Shown: positions 40,575 through 50,358, numbered from the stretch's first letter. The stretch is 64,000 nucleotides of DNA from UBA11524 sp964464815 (GCA_964464815.1 CAYXHF010000002.1:68113-132112); one strand, 5' to 3'. Notes: generated by a model from the sequence alone, not told the origin. Numbers and translations are program-made.

Positions 40575-41207
40575 ATGAACAAGAAGCATCGCGTTTTTCT
40601 TTGTGCCCTGGTTGCCGTTGTGACAACAGCCGCCGCAGAGGGTTTTCCCACATCGCAGTTTGACCACAGCACCTGGTATCGGCCCGCTGGAACAATTTGT
40701 GACACAGGCAGCGCAGGCGACGTAACCGCCACGGCCACGCCGCAGCCGACGCCTTCTCTGCCCAGTGCGCCAGAGGCGACAAAAACGCCTATACCTTCCA
40801 CGGGTGATGATTATACTACAGCATTGACGCAAGTGCAAGAGGAAAATATGCTGAATTTGCTCAATCAGGAAAGAATTCTGCAAGGATTAGCTCCTTTGAC
40901 CCTCGATCCTGCCCTTTCGCAGATTGCCCGCGTCAAATCCAATGATATGAAGACCAACCGGTATTTCGCGCATGAGTCGCCCACCTATGGGCGCGTGAGT
41001 GACATGCTGCGCCATTTTGGCTATTCCTTCACCTCAGCCGGTGAGAACATTGCCCACCACGCCACCACAGAAAAGGCCCATGCGGCCTTCATGTCCTCTG
41101 ACGGACACAGGCGCAACATTCTTTCCAGTGCATGGCAGAAGGTCGGGATTGGCATCGTCTATGACGACAACGGCTACGTCTATGCCACCCAAATTTTTGT
41201 ACGCTGA
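40575..41207 (+). CDS. Secreted CAP-domain (SCP/PR1) protein
   Basis: 210 aa from ATG 40575, nine nt after GGAGG. Signal peptide (RVFLCALVAVVTTAAAEG), then a Thr/Pro linker (ATATPQPTPSLPS), then a CAP domain from about 85: LLNQERILQGLAPLTLDPALSQIARVKSNDM, HESPTYGRVSDML, GENIAHH and GHRRNILSSAWQKVGIG. The His and Glu residues typical of the CAP cavity are present. Similar to the YkwD group found in spore formers. Function outside the cell unknown. Confidence 0.9.
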   Translation: MNKKHRVFLCALVAVVTTAAAEGFPTSQFDHSTWYRPAGTICDTGSAGDVTATATPQPTPSLPSAPEATKTPIPSTGDDYTTALTQVQEENMLNLLNQERILQGLAPLTLDPALSQIARVKSNDMKTNRYFAHESPTYGRVSDMLRHFGYSFTSAGENIAHHATTEKAHAAFMSSDGHRRNILSSAWQKVGIGIVYDDNGYVYATQIFVR

Positions 41208-41221
41208 CATCAGGCGTGCCT

Positions 41222-41256
41222 TGCGCTGTCGTCAACACGACAGCGCGTTTTCTCAT
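41222..41256 (+). terminator. Terminator after the CAP-domain gene
   Basis: CGCTGTCGT-caac-ACGACAGCG followed by CGTTTTCTC, 15 bp past the CAP stop codon. The T-run is short, and on the minus strand no T-run is seen. Confidence 0.65.
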
Positions 41257-41675
41257 GACATTTTCGCAGGTGACTCCTGCGTCTCCCGCACCGTCAGTAC
41301 GGCCGTGCCACCTTGGGGCAGCACCTGCACACCCGTCAGCTGCACACTCCTTTGGGGCGCATCTGCCATTGACGCTTCACCGCTTGTTCCCTGCACGCCT
41401 TGCGTTTCCATCGGCTTTCGATAGCGGCGCACACCGCGGTTCATCCCCTGCACACCCGGTAGCGATACGCCCCGCGCATGCAGGATGGCCTTTCCGGCCG
41501 CCGAGCGTTTTTTCGGAGGCGTTTGCTGGGGCGGCGTCAGCGTACCAGCCAGCGTGGTCTGCATCGCCTGCTCCACCGCACGCGCCACCTCTGGCGTCAC
41601 TGGCAGATACACCAGCTCCGTGCGCGGAATCACCAAATTGCGCGGCGTCGTGCGCCGATCATGTTCATGCTTCAT
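41253..41675 (-). CDS. Hypothetical protein
   Basis: 140 aa from ATG 41675, eight nt after GGAGGG. No signal or membrane segment. The N-terminus (RNLVIPRTELVYLPVTPEVARAVEQAM) looks structured; the middle is basic and Pro/Lys-rich (TPPQQTPPKKRSAAGKAI); the end is VQLTGVQVLPQGGTAVLTV. No family recognised. It lies 102 bp after engB in the same direction. Confidence 0.6.
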   Translation of the reverse strand: MKHEHDRRTTPRNLVIPRTELVYLPVTPEVARAVEQAMQTTLAGTLTPPQQTPPKKRSAAGKAILHARGVSLPGVQGMNRGVRRYRKPMETQGVQGTSGEASMADAPQRSVQLTGVQVLPQGGTAVLTVRETQESPAKMS

Positions 41676-41777
41676 TGCGCCATCCCTCCATCCATCTGCA
41701 CCTTGGGCTTACTGGCAGTTTCCATCGTATGCAGAAGGATTGTGGAAGGTGTCGCATGCGTGAATCTGTTGCTTTAA

Positions 41778-42386
41778 TCAGATGCCTTCCTCCGGCGCTT
41801 CTTCCGGCGTCAGCACATCTTCCAGCAGCTTGAGCAGCTGGTCGCGACCCGTGCCGTCCTCAGAGGACCAGCAGATGATTTCCCACGGCTGCACCAGCAG
41901 CGCACGGCAGATGGGCGCCAGCTGCTTCTGGCGCGCACCGCGGCTGATTTTGTCGGCCTTGGTGGCAATGACCGTGAACGGAATGCCCATCTGGCGCAGG
42001 AACAGGTTCATCTGCTTGTCGTCCTCCGTCGGCTCGTGGCGAATATCCACCAGGCAGAGCACGTGCAGCAGCTGCTCCGACTGCTCGAAGTAGTCCTGCA
42101 TCATTTTGCCCCAACGCAGCTTCTCCTGCTTATCGACGCGGGCAAAGCCATAGCCGGGCAGGTCAATCAGATGGAAGTTTTCATTGAGCAAAAACGCATT
42201 AATCAGGCGCGTTTTGCCCGGCGTCTGGGACGTGCGCGCCAAAGCATGGCGGTTGCACAGCTTATTAATCAGGCTGCTCTTGCCCACGTTAGACTTGCCT
42301 GCCACCGCAATCTGCGGCAGACCGACGCCCTCAAACGGCCCATACTGCGCCATGGACGTGACAAACTCTGCTTTCTTGATTTCCAA
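41778..42386 (-). CDS. engB: Ribosome biogenesis GTPase EngB (YsxC/YihA)
   Basis: 202 aa with a TTG start at 42386, chosen because AAGGAG is 9 nt upstream and the protein then begins with the expected (M)EIKKAEFVTS. GTPase motifs: G1 GKSNVGKSS, G2/switch region GKTRLINAF, G3 DLPGYG, G4 TKAD. Needed for large ribosomal subunit assembly. It sits 14 bp after lonA, the same neighbour as in Bacillus. Confidence 0.95.
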   Translation of the reverse strand: MEIKKAEFVTSMAQYGPFEGVGLPQIAVAGKSNVGKSSLINKLCNRHALARTSQTPGKTRLINAFLLNENFHLIDLPGYGFARVDKQEKLRWGKMMQDYFEQSEQLLHVLCLVDIRHEPTEDDKQMNLFLRQMGIPFTVIATKADKISRGARQKQLAPICRALLVQPWEIICWSSEDGTGRDQLLKLLEDVLTPEEAPEEGI

Positions 42387-42399
42387 TTTGTATTTCTCC

Positions 42400-44736
42400 T
42401 TACGCTTCTCTTGCCGCTGCCGGCCGCACCAGTGCATTTTCCAGCACCTGTTCGATATTTTCCACGCAAACCACGCGGAACTGGCTGAGCACGTGCGCCG
42501 GAATTTCCTCAAGATCCTTTTCGTTCTCCTTGGGGATAATCAGCGTCTTGATGCCCGCACGATAGGCCGCCAAAGACTTTTCCTTCAGTCCGCCGATGGG
42601 CAGCACGCGGCCACGCAGGGTGATTTCCCCTGTCATCGCCACATCATTGCGCACCGGAATGCCCGTCAGCACCGATGCCAAAGCCGTCGCCATCGTCACG
42701 CCAGCGGACGGGCCATCCTTGGGGACAGCGCCTTCCGGCACGTGAATGTGAATGTCCTTCTCCTGATAGAAGTTGTCGTTAAGACCCAGCTCCTTGCCAT
42801 GTGCGCGGATGTAGGAGAACGCCGCTTCTGCCGACTCCTTCATCACATCACCCAGCTTGCCCGTCAGGCGCAGATTGCCCTTGCCCGGCATGGTCAGGCA
42901 TTCTACCTCCAGCATTTCGCCGCCAACCGTGGTGTAGGCAAGGCCGTTGACGATGCCCACACGCGGCTCCTTCTCCGGCGCTTCGCGGATGTAGCGCGGG
43001 ATGCCCAGATACGTGCGCAGCTGCTTGTCCGTCACACTGACCGTCTCGATGCCTTCATCCAGCATCGTCACCGCCGCCTTGCGAACAACCTTGGCAACCG
43101 TGCGTTCCAGCGTGCGGACACCAGCCTCACGGGTGTAGCCTTCAATCAGCTGACGCATCACGCGATCGGTCATCTTCACCGCACCGTCGGTCAGGCCGTG
43201 CATCTCCACCTGCTTGGGCAGCAGATGGCGCTTGGCGATTTGCAGCTTCTCTTCCTCGGTGTAGGACGGCACCTCGATAATTTCCATACGGTCCAGCAAG
43301 GGGCCGGGAATCGTATCCATGCTGTTGGCGGTGGTGATGAACATCACACGGCTCAGGTCAAAGGGCAAGTCCAGATAGTGGTCGCGGAATTCAGCATTCT
43401 GCTCCGCATCCAGCACTTCCAGCATAGCGCTGGCCGGATCGCCGCGATAGTCGTTGCTCATCTTGTCGATTTCGTCAAACAGGAAGACAGGATTCATCGT
43501 TCCGGCCTGCTTCATGCCCGAAATGATCCGACCCGGAATCGCGCCGATGTAGGTGCGGCGATGACCGCGAATTTCCGCTTCATCCTGCACGCCGCCCAGG
43601 GACACCTGCACAAACTTGCGCCCCATTGCCTCGGCCACAGCGCGCACGATGGACGTTTTGCCCACGCCAGGCGGGCCGACAAAGCACAGAATCGGGCCAC
43701 GCATATTCTGCTTCATGCGCAACACCGCCAGATACTCGATGATGCGCTCCTTGACCTTTTCCAGACCGTAGTGGTTCTTGGCCAGCAGCTTGCGGGCGCG
43801 CTTCAAATCCAGATTGTCGATGGTCTCCTTGCCCCAGGGCAAGTCCAGAATCCATTCGATATACGTGCGCGACATGCCAATCTCAGGCGTGCCGGGTGCC
43901 ATGCGGGACAGGCGGTCAATTTCCTTGTTGACGCGCTGGCGGGCCTCCTCGTTCAGGGGCAGCTTTTCTGCCTTTTCGCGAAGCTCCTCCACCTCGATGC
44001 CGTCGCCGTCACCCAGCTCCGTCTGAATGGCACGAATCTGCTCGCGCAGGTAATAATCCTTCTGGTTGCGCTCGACCTGATGCTTGACGCGACTTTGCAC
44101 CTTCTGCTCCACATCAGCCAGTTCGATTTCACGCAGCAGGATGGTGCATAGCGTTTCCAGCCGGTTCTTGACATTCAGCTCTTCCAGTACGCGCTGGCGA
44201 TCCTCCAGCTTGGTCAGGATATTGGCGGCAATCACGTCAGCCAGATGATCCGGCTCGTCCACCTCGCGGATGGACTGCGTGGTCGCGTCGCTCACGCGCT
44301 GACCATTTCCGGCATATTCCTCAAAATACTTCTTGGCCGTGCGCACCAGGGCCGTCATTTCCGTCTCGTCCTCAGCCTCCTCGACCTTGGGCAGACGGAT
44401 GCGGCCGAGCATAAACGGCTCCTCCTGGGTCAGCGACACCAGTTCGCCACGGCATTCGCCTTCCACCAGCACACGCAGGCTGTCGCCGGGCAGATTCATC
44501 ACCTGCTTGACCGTCGCCACCGTGCCGACGTGGCACAAATCCTCAATTTGCGGATCAATGGTATCCGTATCCTTTTGCGCGACCAAAAAAATCTTCTGGT
44601 CGTCCATCATTGCTTCCTGAAGCGCCGATACAGACTTGGGACGCCCCACGTCAAAGTGCAGCACCATATGCGGGAACACCATCATTCCCCGGAGCGCCAG
44701 CACCGGCATGGTCAGGTTTGTTTTCTTTCTGGGCAT
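42400..44736 (-). CDS. lon: ATP-dependent protease LonA
   Basis: 778 aa from ATG 44736 with AGGAGG 5 nt upstream. Full-length Lon: N-terminal substrate domain (PVLALRGMMVFPHMVLHFDVG), coiled middle, AAA+ with Walker A GPPGVGKTS and Walker B VFLFDEIDK, and a protease domain with Ser in KDGPSAGVTMAT and Lys in GGLKEKSLAA. Degrades misfolded and regulatory proteins. Own promoter just upstream; engB follows in the same operon. Confidence 0.98.
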   Translation of the reverse strand: MPRKKTNLTMPVLALRGMMVFPHMVLHFDVGRPKSVSALQEAMMDDQKIFLVAQKDTDTIDPQIEDLCHVGTVATVKQVMNLPGDSLRVLVEGECRGELVSLTQEEPFMLGRIRLPKVEEAEDETEMTALVRTAKKYFEEYAGNGQRVSDATTQSIREVDEPDHLADVIAANILTKLEDRQRVLEELNVKNRLETLCTILLREIELADVEQKVQSRVKHQVERNQKDYYLREQIRAIQTELGDGDGIEVEELREKAEKLPLNEEARQRVNKEIDRLSRMAPGTPEIGMSRTYIEWILDLPWGKETIDNLDLKRARKLLAKNHYGLEKVKERIIEYLAVLRMKQNMRGPILCFVGPPGVGKTSIVRAVAEAMGRKFVQVSLGGVQDEAEIRGHRRTYIGAIPGRIISGMKQAGTMNPVFLFDEIDKMSNDYRGDPASAMLEVLDAEQNAEFRDHYLDLPFDLSRVMFITTANSMDTIPGPLLDRMEIIEVPSYTEEEKLQIAKRHLLPKQVEMHGLTDGAVKMTDRVMRQLIEGYTREAGVRTLERTVAKVVRKAAVTMLDEGIETVSVTDKQLRTYLGIPRYIREAPEKEPRVGIVNGLAYTTVGGEMLEVECLTMPGKGNLRLTGKLGDVMKESAEAAFSYIRAHGKELGLNDNFYQEKDIHIHVPEGAVPKDGPSAGVTMATALASVLTGIPVRNDVAMTGEITLRGRVLPIGGLKEKSLAAYRAGIKTLIIPKENEKDLEEIPAHVLSQFRVVCVENIEQVLENALVRPAAAREA

Positions 44737-44819
44737 AGTTCCTCCTCATGGGGCAGCAGTGCGCCCACGCTATCAGACCGGACAGCATAAAGACACCGTG
44801 CTGATTCCGGCAGAGATAT

Positions 44820-44848
44820 AGTATACATATTCCTTCGCGCTTTGGCAA
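44820..44848 (-). promoter_or_regulatory. Promoter of lonA-engB
   Basis: TTGCCA (44843-44848), 17-bp spacer, TATACT (44820-44825), giving a leader of about 80 nt. No CIRCE or CtsR-type repeat was seen close to it. Confidence 0.65.
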
Positions 44849-44959
44849 GCGAAAAAGTATATAATGTAATGTTTTTTTCTTCAAAAACCGTAAAATTTAC
44901 AGCAAAAACAGGAAAATCAAAGGGGAAAAGGGCTGAACACCTGCTGATTTTTTCCGCTG

Positions 44960-46639
44960 TCACGCGCTTGGCTCTGCGGCCGCAGCAACAAGGGTGTTCT
45001 CCTGCACCGTGTGCGCCGTCTGCATGGGCGTTTCGTCCTGCGCCTCGCACAGCAGCATGGCCGAGAGTGCCTGACGCACATCGTCAATGCACTGCACCTC
45101 CATGGCAGAGGCATGCAACGTCTCCGCGTCGTTGTCGCGCGGAATCAGCACACGCAGCAAGCCTGCCTGACAGGCCGCCTCCAGCTTTTGCGGCACACCG
45201 CCAACAGCCTTGACACGCCCTTGCACCGTGATTTCGCCAGTCACGGCCATCGTGCCGTCCACCGGTGTGTTGGTCAGGGCACTGACCGCCGCCACGGCCA
45301 TCGCAACGCCTGCCGACGGGCCATCCACTGGCATACCACCGGGGAAGTTCAGGTGCAGGTTCTTGTCCGACAGAGTATACCCAAGCGCCCGCAGCACCGT
45401 GCGCACATTCTCCACCGAGCCGCATGCCGTGGAGCGGCGGCGCATCCGGTGTCCCTCCTGCCCCAGCTCCTCCTCGTCCACGATGCCCGTGACGGTAATT
45501 TCACCATTGCCCGGCGTGGCCACGGCCTCCAAATCCAGCAAGGCGCCCTGATTTTCGCCGTACACCGCCAGCCCATGCACCACACCCACGCGACTGCGCA
45601 GCTCCGCCTTTTGCTGCGCATGCACGGTGTAGTGGCCGCTCTTGATGACCCACTTCACATCATCGGGCAAAATCATCTTGCGCTCATCCAACTGCGCCAG
45701 TCCTGCGCACATCTGCACGATGTTGACCGCATCGCGTCCGCACTCGGCATAGCGGCCAATCGTCTCCGCCTCCTGCTTGGCCATGGCGTATCCGGCCCGT
45801 TCTGCCGCACCGGAGGCAATCAGGGCAATTTCATCCGGCGTGAGGGCGCGGAAGAAAATCTCCATACACCGCGAGCGCAAGGCAGGGCTGATTTCCGACG
45901 GACTGCGCGTCGTTGCACCCACCAGACGAAAATCAGCCGGCAAGCCATTGCGGAAAATATCATGGATATAGCGCGGAATCGCCGGATCATCGGGATTGTA
46001 GTACGCGCTATCGAGCATCACGCGGCGATCCTCGAGTACCTTGAGCAGCTTGTTCATCTGAATCGGATGCAGCTCACCAATCTCGTCCAAAAACAGCACA
46101 CCGCCATGCGCCTTGGTGACGGCGCCCGGCTTTGGCTGCGGCACACCCTGCGAGCCCAGCTGGCCCGCACCCTGATAGATGGGATCGTGTACGCTGCCAA
46201 TCAGGGGATCGGCAATGGAGCGCTCATCAAAGCGCACACAGGTCGCGTCCATTTCCACAAACGGCGCATCCGGCAAAAACGGCGTGCCCTCGGATGCCTT
46301 GGCGCTTTCCAGCACCAGACGCGCCGCACACGTTTTGCCCACACCAGGCGGGCCGTAAATCAGCACATGCTGCGGATTGGCACCGCACAGAATCGCCTTC
46401 AGGCTGCGAATGCCGTCCTCCTGTCCGATAACATCCGACATTTGTGTCGGCCGAACGCGCTCCGACAGTGGCTCGGACAGATGAATGGCGCGCAAATGGC
46501 GCATCCGCTCCATCTCGCGCGTGCTTTCCTTGCCATGGGTCGGCTCGTGCTGCTTGCTCTGGCGCAGCTGGCGAAAAAAGTACAGCCCGACCACGACCGA
46601 CACCAGCAATTGAATCACCACCAGAATTGAGGCAAACAT
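44960..46639 (-). CDS. lonB: Membrane-anchored Lon-type protease LonB
   Basis: 559 aa from ATG 46639, AGGAGG 9 nt upstream. One N-terminal membrane segment (ILVVIQLLVSVVVGLYFF), then AAA+ domain with Walker A YGPPGVGKTC and Walker B VLFLDEIGE, then protease domain with Ser in VDGPSAGVAMAV and Lys in GGVPQKLEAA. The Lon substrate-binding N-domain is absent, as in Bacillus LonB, a forespore protease. Order lonB-lonA-engB matches Bacillus subtilis. Suggests, but does not prove, ability to sporulate. Confidence 0.93.
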   Translation of the reverse strand: MFASILVVIQLLVSVVVGLYFFRQLRQSKQHEPTHGKESTREMERMRHLRAIHLSEPLSERVRPTQMSDVIGQEDGIRSLKAILCGANPQHVLIYGPPGVGKTCAARLVLESAKASEGTPFLPDAPFVEMDATCVRFDERSIADPLIGSVHDPIYQGAGQLGSQGVPQPKPGAVTKAHGGVLFLDEIGELHPIQMNKLLKVLEDRRVMLDSAYYNPDDPAIPRYIHDIFRNGLPADFRLVGATTRSPSEISPALRSRCMEIFFRALTPDEIALIASGAAERAGYAMAKQEAETIGRYAECGRDAVNIVQMCAGLAQLDERKMILPDDVKWVIKSGHYTVHAQQKAELRSRVGVVHGLAVYGENQGALLDLEAVATPGNGEITVTGIVDEEELGQEGHRMRRRSTACGSVENVRTVLRALGYTLSDKNLHLNFPGGMPVDGPSAGVAMAVAAVSALTNTPVDGTMAVTGEITVQGRVKAVGGVPQKLEAACQAGLLRVLIPRDNDAETLHASAMEVQCIDDVRQALSAMLLCEAQDETPMQTAHTVQENTLVAAAAEPSA

Positions 46640-46932
46640 GTTCCATTTCCTCCTGCTATTTGCTGCAAAGCATTATGCCCGATGCGGGGGAAATCCATGC
46701 CAGAATGACGATTTCCCTGCAAAAACTTTTCTTTTCCCGCTTTTTCGTGTATACAGAACTTGTTGCTTCGCTTTTCGTCAACCACTATATATTGTGTTTC
46801 GCTTTTTCCCGCAAAAAAAGAGATTCGCTTGTCGCCATTCTCTCTCCGCAAGGCGCAAACCCGCCATTTTCGCGGGTTTGTAAGGGTTTCCAGCAAGTTG
46901 TCATTTTTTTGTGTGATTTGTTGTTTTGCCTA

Positions 46933-46961
46933 TTGCATTATACAACATATTGTGATAGAAT
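46933..46961 (+). promoter_or_regulatory. Promoter of pflB
   Basis: TTGCAT (46933-46938), 17-bp spacer, TAGAAT (46956-46961). Transcription would start near 46968, giving a leader of about 115 nt. The 290 bp between the lonB start and this promoter (46640-46932) hold no gene and no second convincing promoter. Confidence 0.65.
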
Positions 46962-46982
46962 ATCTTTGGTCCGGAGGCAGTG

Positions 46983-47030
46983 GTCATTTCATCCAGGTGC
47001 TGCATCCCCTGCGGATGCGCCGGAAATGAC
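46983..47030 (+). promoter_or_regulatory. Strong hairpin in the pflB leader
   Basis: Outer arms GTCATTTC and GAAATGAC, inner arms GCATCC and GGATGC with loop CCTGC; no T-run. Likely an mRNA-stability or translation-related structure near the 5' end of a heavily expressed message. Confidence 0.6.
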
Positions 47031-47082
47031 ATTCGTTTTCCTTTTTGCCCCGGTACAAATTAAACACAGGAGGTCAACCATC

Positions 47083-49335
47083 ATGTACAATTTTGAGCAG
47101 TGGAATGGCTTCAAGGGTTCGATCTGGAAGGAAGAAGTCAACGTTCGCGACTTCATCCAGACCAACTACAAGCCTTACGACGGTGACGAGTCCTTCCTGG
47201 TCGGCCCGACCGAAGCGACTGACAAGCTGTGGGGCGCTCTGCAGAAGCTGCAGAAGGAAGAACGCGCTAAGGGCGGCGTTCTGGATATGGACACCGAGAT
47301 TGTGTCCACCCTGACTTCTCATAAGCCGGGCTACATCAACGAAGACCTGAAGGATCTGGAGAAGGTTGTTGGTCTGCAGACCGATAAGCCCCTCAAGCGT
47401 GCTTTCATGCCCTTCGGCGGCATCCGCATGGCTGAGCAGTCCTGCACCGAGAACGGCTATACGCCGGCTCCCGAACTGCACAAGATCTTCACCGAATATC
47501 ACCTGACTCACTCCGACGCCGTGTTCATGGCTTACACGCCCGAAATGCGCGCCGCCCGTAAGTCCCACATCATCACCGGTCTGCCGGACACCTATGGCCG
47601 TGGCCGTATCGTGGGCGACTATCGCCGTGTGGCTCTGTACGGCATCGACGTGCTGATTGCCGAGAAGAAGCATGACTACGACAACTGCGGCGACGGCACC
47701 ATGACCGATGACATCATCCGTCAGCGTCAGGAGATCACCCTTCAGATCAACGCCCTGAAGGAAATGAAGGTCATGGCCGCCTCCTACGGCTACGACATCT
47801 CCAAGCCCGCCAGCAACGCGCACGAAGCGTTCCAGTGGCTGTACTTCGGCTACCTGGCCGCCATCAAGACCCAGAACGGTGCTGCTATGTCCGTTGGCCG
47901 TATCTCCACCTTCCTGGACATCTATGTTGAGCGCGACCTGGAGAACGGTGTCATCACCGAGTCCGAGGCGCAGGAGCTGGTTGACCACATGGTCATGAAG
48001 TTCCGTATGGTCAAGTTCGCTCGTATCACCTCCTACCAGGAGCTGTTCTCCGGCGACCCCGTTTGGGCGACCCTGGAAGTTGGCGGCACTGGCCTGGACG
48101 GCCGTTCCATGGTCACCAAGAACGACTATCGTTTCCTGCACACCCTGGAAAACATGGGCCCGTCTCCGGAACCCAACATGACCGTGCTGTACACCGCGCG
48201 TCTGCCTGAAGCGTTCAAGAAGTACGCTGCCCACATCTCCATCCTGTCCTCCTCCGTCCAGTACGAGAACGACGACGTGATGAAGCCCGTGTGGGGCGAC
48301 GACTACTCCATCTGCTGCTGCGTGTCTGCAACCCAGACCGGCAAGGAGATGCAGTTCTTCGGCGCGCGTGCGAACCTGCTCAAGGCCCTGCTGTACGCCA
48401 TCAACGGTGGTGTGGACGAGAAGCTGAAGACCCAGATTGGTCCGTGCTACGCGCCCATCACCGAGAACGAGCTGACCTGGGATATCGTCAAGCCCGCTTA
48501 CCTGCGCATGCTCGACTGGCTGGCTGGTCTGTACGTCAACGTGCTGAACCTGATCCACTACATGCATGACAAGTACTACTACGAAGCGGCTGAGATGGCC
48601 CTGATCGACACCGACGTGAAGCGCTCCTTCGCCACCGGTATCGCTGGCTTCTCTCACTGCGTTGACTCCATCAGCGCCCTGAAGTATGCCAAGGTCACCG
48701 CGATTCGCGACGAATCCGGCATGGTCTATGACTACAAGACCGAAGGCGACTTCCCCAAGTACGGCAACGACGATGACCGCGCTGATGACATCGCGAAGTG
48801 GCTGCTGAAGACCTTCATCGACATGGTGAAGAAGCATCACACCTATCGCGATTCCGAGCCCAGCACCTCCATCCTGACCATCACCTCCAACGTCGTGTAT
48901 GGCAAGGCCACCGGCAGCACGCCCGACGGCCGTCAGGCTTGGACTCCCCTGGCGCCCGGTGCGAACCCCTCCTACGGTGCTGAGCAGAACGGCCTGGTCG
49001 CCTCTCTGAACTCCACCGCCAAGCTGCCCTATCACTGGGCCCTGGACGGCATCTCCAACACCCAGACCATCAACCCCGATGCGCTGGGCCACGATCCGCA
49101 GGAGCGCATCAACAACCTGGTGCAGGTCATGGACGGCTACTTCGAGCAGGGCGCGCATCACCTGAACGTGAACGTGTTCGGCAAGGAAAAGCTGATCGAC
49201 GCCATGGAGCATCCGGAGAAGGAAGAATACGCGAACTTCACCATCCGTGTTTCCGGCTATGCCGTGAAGTTCATCGACCTGACCCGTGAGCAGCAGATGG
49301 ACGTTATCGCCCGTACCTGCCACACCCGTATGTAA
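47083..49335 (+). CDS. pflB: Formate C-acetyltransferase (pyruvate formate-lyase)
   Basis: 750 aa from ATG 47083 with AGGAGG upstream. Converts pyruvate and CoA to acetyl-CoA and formate by a glycyl radical mechanism in anaerobic cytosol. The active-site Cys pair lies in SICCCVSAT (about 411-413; three Cys in a row, where the usual motif has two), and the radical Gly in TIRVSGYAVKF near residue 725. Codon use is sharply biased toward C-ending codons compared with neighbours, indicating very high expression. Followed by a strong terminator, then the activase. Confidence 0.98.
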   Translation: MYNFEQWNGFKGSIWKEEVNVRDFIQTNYKPYDGDESFLVGPTEATDKLWGALQKLQKEERAKGGVLDMDTEIVSTLTSHKPGYINEDLKDLEKVVGLQTDKPLKRAFMPFGGIRMAEQSCTENGYTPAPELHKIFTEYHLTHSDAVFMAYTPEMRAARKSHIITGLPDTYGRGRIVGDYRRVALYGIDVLIAEKKHDYDNCGDGTMTDDIIRQRQEITLQINALKEMKVMAASYGYDISKPASNAHEAFQWLYFGYLAAIKTQNGAAMSVGRISTFLDIYVERDLENGVITESEAQELVDHMVMKFRMVKFARITSYQELFSGDPVWATLEVGGTGLDGRSMVTKNDYRFLHTLENMGPSPEPNMTVLYTARLPEAFKKYAAHISILSSSVQYENDDVMKPVWGDDYSICCCVSATQTGKEMQFFGARANLLKALLYAINGGVDEKLKTQIGPCYAPITENELTWDIVKPAYLRMLDWLAGLYVNVLNLIHYMHDKYYYEAAEMALIDTDVKRSFATGIAGFSHCVDSISALKYAKVTAIRDESGMVYDYKTEGDFPKYGNDDDRADDIAKWLLKTFIDMVKKHHTYRDSEPSTSILTITSNVVYGKATGSTPDGRQAWTPLAPGANPSYGAEQNGLVASLNSTAKLPYHWALDGISNTQTINPDALGHDPQERINNLVQVMDGYFEQGAHHLNVNVFGKEKLIDAMEHPEKEEYANFTIRVSGYAVKFIDLTREQQMDVIARTCHTRM

Positions 49336-49356
49336 TTTCCCGGCGTAAAGCCATCG

Positions 49357-49389
49357 CCCGGCGGAGGGAAACTTCCGCCGGGTTTTTTT
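49357..49389 (+). terminator. Terminator between pflB and pflA
   Basis: CCCGGCGGA, loop, TTCCGCCGGG, seven T. Read-through or a separate promoter must supply pflA; this would keep activase levels far below pflB. Confidence 0.92.
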
Positions 49390-49522
49390 CTGCCCGATTG
49401 GTGCGCTTTTCCGCGAAAAAAAACCGTTTTTTGAGTTTACAGACGCGCTTTTTTGGGTATACTATCATCAGGCGGAAGCCCTTCGCTCCTGCCCAGTACC
49501 CCCGCATAAGGAGTTGGCTGTC

Positions 49523-50290
49523 ATGCGTGAACCGAATCCCAACATTACGGGACGTGTCCATTCTTTTGAATCCTTTGCACTGGTGGATGGCCCTGGCGTC
49601 CGCTGTGCTGTGTTCCTCTACGGCTGCGCGCTGCGCTGCAAGTTCTGCCACAATCCCGATACGTGGTGCCCGTCCTCTTTGGGCCAGACCAAGGAGATGA
49701 CGGCACGCGAGCTGTTTGATAAATCCATCCGCTACAAATCCTACTGGCGCAACAATGGCGGCATCACCATCTCCGGTGGCGAACCGCTGTTGCAGCTGGA
49801 CTTCGTGACTGAGTTCTTCCGCCTGATGAAGAAGGAAGGCATTCACACCTGCATCGACACCGCCGGTCAGCCCTTCCGTCGCGACAGCGAGTGGCTGGAG
49901 CGCTTTGATGAGTTGATGAGCCTGACCGACCTGTTCATGCTGGATTTGAAGCAGTTTGACACCACGCTCCATCAGGAGCTGACCGGCCACGGCAATGAAA
50001 ACATTCTGGACATGGCGCGGTATCTCTCCGACCACGGCAAGGAGCTGTGGATTCGCCACGTACTCGTTCCGGGCGTGACGGATGATGAAAACGACCTGCG
50101 CCGCATGAGCGATTTCATCGCCAGCCTGAACCACGTCACGCGCGTGGAGATTCTGCCCTATCACACTCTGGGTCTGTCCAAGTGGCAGAAGCTCGGCATT
50201 CCCTACCCGCTCGAAGGCGTCCCGACGCCCACGGAGGAGCAGGTCAAGCGTGCGGAAGAAATTCTGAACGTCACCGCCTACAAGAAATAA
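49523..50290 (+). CDS. pflA: Pyruvate formate-lyase-activating enzyme (radical SAM)
   Basis: 255 aa from ATG 49523, nine nt after AAGGAG. Radical SAM motif CALRCKFC binds the 4Fe-4S cluster that cleaves SAM to create the glycyl radical on PflB. Other family marks: GRVHSFESFALVDGPGVRCAVFLYGC, ITISGGEPLLQ, DTAGQP and LDLKQFD. 187 bp behind pflB on the same strand. Confidence 0.97.
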   Translation: MREPNPNITGRVHSFESFALVDGPGVRCAVFLYGCALRCKFCHNPDTWCPSSLGQTKEMTARELFDKSIRYKSYWRNNGGITISGGEPLLQLDFVTEFFRLMKKEGIHTCIDTAGQPFRRDSEWLERFDELMSLTDLFMLDLKQFDTTLHQELTGHGNENILDMARYLSDHGKELWIRHVLVPGVTDDENDLRRMSDFIASLNHVTRVEILPYHTLGLSKWQKLGIPYPLEGVPTPTEEQVKRAEEILNVTAYKK

Positions 50291-50311
50291 CCAACGACCA
50301 CGCACTGGGTC

Positions 50312-50358
50312 AAAAAAAGGACGAACCTGCATCTTGCTTGCAGATTCGTCCTTTTTGA
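50312..50358. terminator. Bidirectional terminator between pflA and clpX
   Basis: AAAAAGGACGAA-CCTGCA and TGCAG-TTCGTCCTTTTT pair with a short loop; T-runs on both strands. Serves the converging pflA and clpX genes. Confidence 0.88.

Noticed and set aside
46640..47082. Rex-box or riboswitch in the pflB leader
   Set aside because: TTGTGATAG lacks the matching half-site, and no conserved riboswitch core could be recognised; only a plain hairpin is present.
47074..49323. 749-codon ORF antisense to pflB
   Set aside because: It is a by-product of the strong C-ending codon bias of pflB; the pflB reading has clear family motifs and the antisense protein has none.
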